The position numbers were made by a program, and so were the translations under genes. The notes beneath the pieces were generated by a model. It ran no database searches. It worked only from the letters and a program-made list of their open reading frames with translations, and was not told the origin of the DNA. Of a DNA stretch of 64,000 bases, positions 60,861 through 64,000 are shown piece by piece (positions within the stretch are counted from its first letter, which is position 1; every line of letters begins with the position of its first letter). The stretch comes from Ulota crispa (Eukaryota > Streptophyta > Bryopsida > Orthotrichales > Orthotrichaceae), in assembly GCA_963920765.1 (NCBI GenBank), contig OY987252.1:746501-810500 (forward strand), in the 5' to 3' direction.

Positions 60861-61529
60861 ATTTTCTATAAGACAATTTGGGCATAAAAGAATTTGGACT
60901 TAAGACAATTTGGACATAAGGCAAATTGGGCATAAGATGATTTAGGGATAAGATAGTTAGGGCATGAATCTTTCATATGACTAGCATTGCAATCATATAA
61001 TGGTGTTACAACTTTGTCAAAACAAGCTGGACATTTAACTTGAACAAAACACAGAGGATGTGAAACAATCACGTTCTTCCCTAGTGGATGTAATGCTAGC
61101 GCATGTAAGTTGGTTTGGGCATAGTTTTGCCTCATGCAACCTCCCATAACACGGACATTGGTTTGTCACGTACTGTGTTGTCTTTGTTTACTTATTCCTT
61201 GTTGATTTGTTGCTTATCCTGCCTTGTTGTCTCCCAATCAACGGACCCAGTTTTCAACGTAGCTTTGCATGATATAGTTGTTGTACCAAATCGTGAGAGC
61301 ATCAGCAATTAATATTGGTAGCAAAAGTAGATTTGTTACATTAGGTTGAGTACAACTTGTTAGCGCTCCGGACCGTCGTAAGAATGAACGTGCACTTGGC
61401 AGCTGCATTTTCAAGTAGCATCCATTGAGTTGATTTGTCAGCATGACTAATGCACCTCCAAATGTTCCCATAAGAGAGGATGGTGTCTCAAACTAGGGCA
61501 CTTTTATAGCACAATAGGTACAAACTAGT
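60861..61529 (+). other. possible LTR end and primer-binding site
   Basis: TGGTAGCAAAAG at 61316-61327 resembles the tRNA-Met primer-binding site of plant LTR elements (TGGTATCAGAGC) at only some positions. It lies about 200 bases upstream of gag. The preceding CA at about 61306 could end an LTR, but no LTR partner is in the window. Confidence 0.3.
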
Positions 61530-62195
61530 TTGGCCGCCGCTTTGCTGCAGATCGTCTTGGCAGCCACCAACGCACAAAACGCCGCCAATGCAACCTACAC
61601 GTCTCAAACTTCTATTTGTCGTGCCATGCTGCAAGGGGAAGTCGCAGACAATGTGGATTGCTCGTATTGGAAGGACTCTGAGGTTGCAGATCCGGAACCA
61701 TTCTCAAGTAAGAGGGGTAATGAGATTTATAGGTGGTTTGCATCACTCCATCTAGTTTTTTTGAACAAACCCAACTCATACCTAGATGACGAATCAAAGG
61801 TCATATTTGCATTATTGTACCTCACGAGTGTAGCTCAAGATTGGGCAATGCGCCTACTTGAGGATCTCAATTCCAACACCTACAACAAAATCCCCAGGAA
61901 TTACAATGAGTTTAGGAGGGGGATGATTGCAATATATGGTGATATTGATAAAGCCAAGACAATTGAAGATAGATTGGAGCTCCTCCAAAGGACGGGGTTT
62001 GTTGCAAAATATGTCTCGGATATCCAACAACATGCGGCACATGTAGGTTGGAATGAGAGAGCTCTACTGGCTCAATTTTGCATGGGTTTGAAGGAGGATG
62101 TCAAGGACATCATTGCCACAACTAAATGCATACCTGAACAACCAATTGGGTACATTGCGCTTGCCACGCGCATTGATGAGCGACTTTCGAATTAG
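61530..62195 (+). pseudogene. Ty3-type gag
   Basis: Open frame of about 221 codons whose first in-frame ATG is at 61626, so the true start is lost or lies upstream past a stop. It contains DPEPFSSKRGNEIYRWFASL, LTSVAQDWAMRLLEDLN, YNEFRRGMIAIYGDIDKAKT and HVGWNERALLAQFCMGLKED. This is the capsid pattern of plant Ty3/Gypsy elements (F-x-G near the start, a 'YL.G.A..W' helix, 'F...F...FG' and 'F..GL...I'). It is followed by zinc-knuckle, protease and RT remnants in the proper order. The stop at 62193 may be the break before the knuckle. Confidence 0.88.
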
Positions 62196-62582
62196 CAACA
62201 AGAACGCAGGGCTGTCTCGTCACATAAGCATGCGCGGCCCAAATAGAAAACTTTATTGGATTCTAGCACCAATTTCAAGCAGCTTAGGGCTAGCTCCTAT
62301 GGACCTTGATGTAATGCAAATGGAACCCGCAATGGCAAAGAAAGAGGCAGAGAGGATGTAATACTAGAAGGAGGGACGTTGCTAGGGATGTGGGAAGAGC
62401 AAGCCTGTACATGCAAAAAGCCCGACTAATCCATCTAAGCCATTCTTATTCTCAATTGCAGAGCTGGTAGAAATTCTAGTAGAGTTGGCTAAGTTGGGAA
62501 AAGAGAAAGCCCAAGACTAAGTGCTTGCACATGATACTCAAGTGTTTCCCAAACGATTGCGACAACCTTTCCAAAAAGAGAG
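62196..62582 (+). pseudogene. gag linker / zinc-knuckle remnant
   Basis: After the stop, PMDLDVMQMEPAMAKKEAERM appears in one frame (62300-62361). An adjacent broken frame gives a Cys-rich GRC-GCGKSKPVHAK segment, where plant Ty3 elements carry a CCHC knuckle. The knuckle is incomplete. Confidence 0.5.
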
Positions 62583-63110
62583 TTGCTAGACTTGTCTCGG
62601 GAGGCGCAAGTGAAGTCAATGGAGGCAAAGCAAGGGAGCAATACAAGCATTTTAGGTATGATTATTTCATTAATGGCATCATTGTCAATAGAAACTGCAA
62701 GCAAAAATACTAGTTGCATATGTTTGCAAGTAACTGCTGACCCAGAGAGGCATCTCATCATACCCACATCTATCAACAATTATATCTCTGAATCCCTTAT
62801 TGACTTGTGTGCTACGGGTGTTTTTATGCATCTAGATTTTACCAAACGGCATAGTTTCACTTGTCAAAAAAAACCTTATCCTAGAGAGGTTAGAGTCATT
62901 GATGAATGGCAAATCAATTCAAGACTCATCACGTACGAGGTTGAAACAAATTTGGTGATTAGAAACCATTATGAAATAATCACATTTGACTTCACAAACA
63001 CGAGATGATACTCTACGGTTCTTGGGATCTCTTAGCTAGCGAAATACAACCCAATTATAAGTTGGTCAAAACGGACAATTGAGTTTAACTTTGTTGACTG
63101 CTCTTGTAGG
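62583..63110 (+). pseudogene. Ty3 aspartic protease, inactive
   Basis: Contains NNYISESLIDLCATGVFMHL (Asp codon 62802-62804), then FTKRHSFTCQKKP, and after a stop at 63006 the stretch GIS-LAKYNPIISWSKRTIEF, equivalent to the 'G..WL...P.I.W' segment of Ty3 proteases. The active-site triad D-S/T-G is changed to D-L-C, so catalysis would be lost. Additional stops interrupt the frame. Confidence 0.75.
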
Positions 63111-63471
63111 TGTCTTAGGTCCCCTACACAAGTATTGGGTGTTACATTGAAGGAAAAGGAAATAGACAACTTGTTCCAAAAAGTGAGATTTAAATTCTCT
63201 AAGAAACCAAGCATGTTGTACCTCAAAAGAGCTCTGTAACAAGGAGTGGGTCGGATCTAAGACCATGGGGATCAACATGGCGGTTGACCTATCAAGGTCA
63301 GTTAAAAAAGACCAGGGAGCCAAGTGCTCAATCATTCTAGCGGTGCCGGTGGTTAAGCAAGGTCTAGGAAGGAATCTCAAGAAACTAGAGGGAGGGGAAG
63401 AATTGAACAAGACACCCTTGATTGACCAAGCAATAAGGCAATATGGCAGAACATGACCAATTCCATCCATT
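63111..63471 (+). pseudogene. protease-RT connector
   Basis: Open pieces without motif between the protease and RT parts, in the place of the usual Ty3 linker. Frame changes are present. Confidence 0.4.
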
Positions 63472-64000
63472 ATGTTTGTATCTGCAATAATGTTCTACTT
63501 GTCACAAGAGGGAGCAGAATTGTTCTTGGTGCAAATTTTAGAGAGCGACAAAATTGAAAAAGAAGAACTCTTGCTAACGAAGCAGATCCCAATAGACTGT
63601 CATGATTGCTTAGGTGCTTTCAGTGAGGATGCGTCAAATATCTTTCCTGAACATGGCCTATCCAATTTCAAAATTGATTTCAAAGTTGGAGAAGAACCTC
63701 GAAACAAATCCCTCCGACCTATGTCGCCTGCAGAGCTGGAGGCGGTTTGCAAGTATCTTGAGTCAAATCTAAGAAAAGTTTGGATTTGTCGCTCAAAAGC
63801 TCTAGCATCAACGCCATTTGTCTTTGCTCAATAAATGGATGGATCCTTGCGCATTTGCATCAATTACCACAATTTGAACAAGGTTATGGTTAGAAATTAT
63901 TACCTGCTCCCACTATTTCCTGAGCTCACCAATCAACTATTTGGTCCTCAGTATTTCTCAAAAATTGACGTAAAAAAAGCGTATAATTGGATTAGAGTAG
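63472..64000 (+). pseudogene. Ty3 reverse transcriptase, N-terminal part, runs off window
   Basis: The frame reads FKVGEEPRNKSLRPMSPAEL, YLESNLRKVWICRSKALAST and PFVFAQ, then TAA at 63832. After the stop it continues as MDGSLRICINYHNLNKVMVR, YLLPLFPELTNQLFGPQYFS and KIDVKKAYNWIRV to the window end. This is the start of a Ty3 RT ('RP.S..E....L..L...G.I..S.SP..S.V.FV.KKDGS.R.C.DYR.LN', then 'P.P.I..L...L.GA..FSK.DL..GY.QIR'). The stop replaces a Lys codon (AAA to TAA). The catalytic YxDD lies beyond the window. Confidence 0.88.

Noticed and set aside
61316-61327. Primer-binding site as a firm call
   Set aside because: Only part of the tRNA-Met complement is matched and no LTR pair is available to confirm its position.

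Overview
The window looks like repeat-dense nuclear DNA from a land plant. It is AT-rich, has plant-type splice signals, and carries plant transposon families: a CACTA (En/Spm) remnant with DUF4218 and DUF4216 domains, Ty3-type gag/protease/RT fragments and several MITEs. The best preserved coding region resembles the DUF7869 family, which I recall as repetitive in seed-free plants, so a fern, lycophyte or bryophyte is possible. That placement is inference. I see no intact host gene, rRNA or tRNA, and nearly every coding stretch carries stops or frameshifts.

Layout. 1-1.4 kb: an 11-bp minisatellite running off the left edge. 1.4-7 kb: AT-rich DNA with one half of a dispersed repeat, small arrays and a 143-bp MITE. 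7-18.1 kb: a broken multi-exon coding region on the minus strand, including a fragment like an FCP1-type HAD phosphatase. It is interrupted by a 3.65-kb element (7725-11378) and a 614-bp TIR element. 18.1-29.4 kb: a palindrome cluster, then AT-rich DNA with two MITEs that have clear target-site duplications. 29.4-33.9 kb: a pyrimidine-rich leader, an array of 21-bp palindromes, and the DUF7869-like gene. 34-48 kb: a rearranged nest of related LTR retrotransposons, with a gag/protease fragment on the minus strand, LTR copies in opposite orientations and two internal minisatellites. 48.6-52 kb: the second dispersed repeat copy and the CACTA remnant, followed by a small MITE. 53.2-56.8 kb: the second copy of the 3.65-kb element. 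57.8-60.9 kb: two more MITEs. 61.3-64 kb: a Ty3-type gag-protease-RT fragment running off the right edge.

The most unusual signal is a 21-bp palindrome (arms TTTAACTCRA and TYGAGTTAAA around one centre base). It is phased at about 133 bp just upstream of the DUF7869-like gene. It is phased at almost exactly 118 bp inside a well-formed intron of the unrelated minus-strand coding region 16 kb away, and clustered again just upstream of that region's first exon. I read it as a recognition array shared by two coding regions of one, possibly undescribed, DNA transposon system. The second notable object is the pair of 3.65-kb elements. They have TG...CA ends, no internal direct repeats and a coiled-coil protein of roughly 600 residues, broken differently in each copy.
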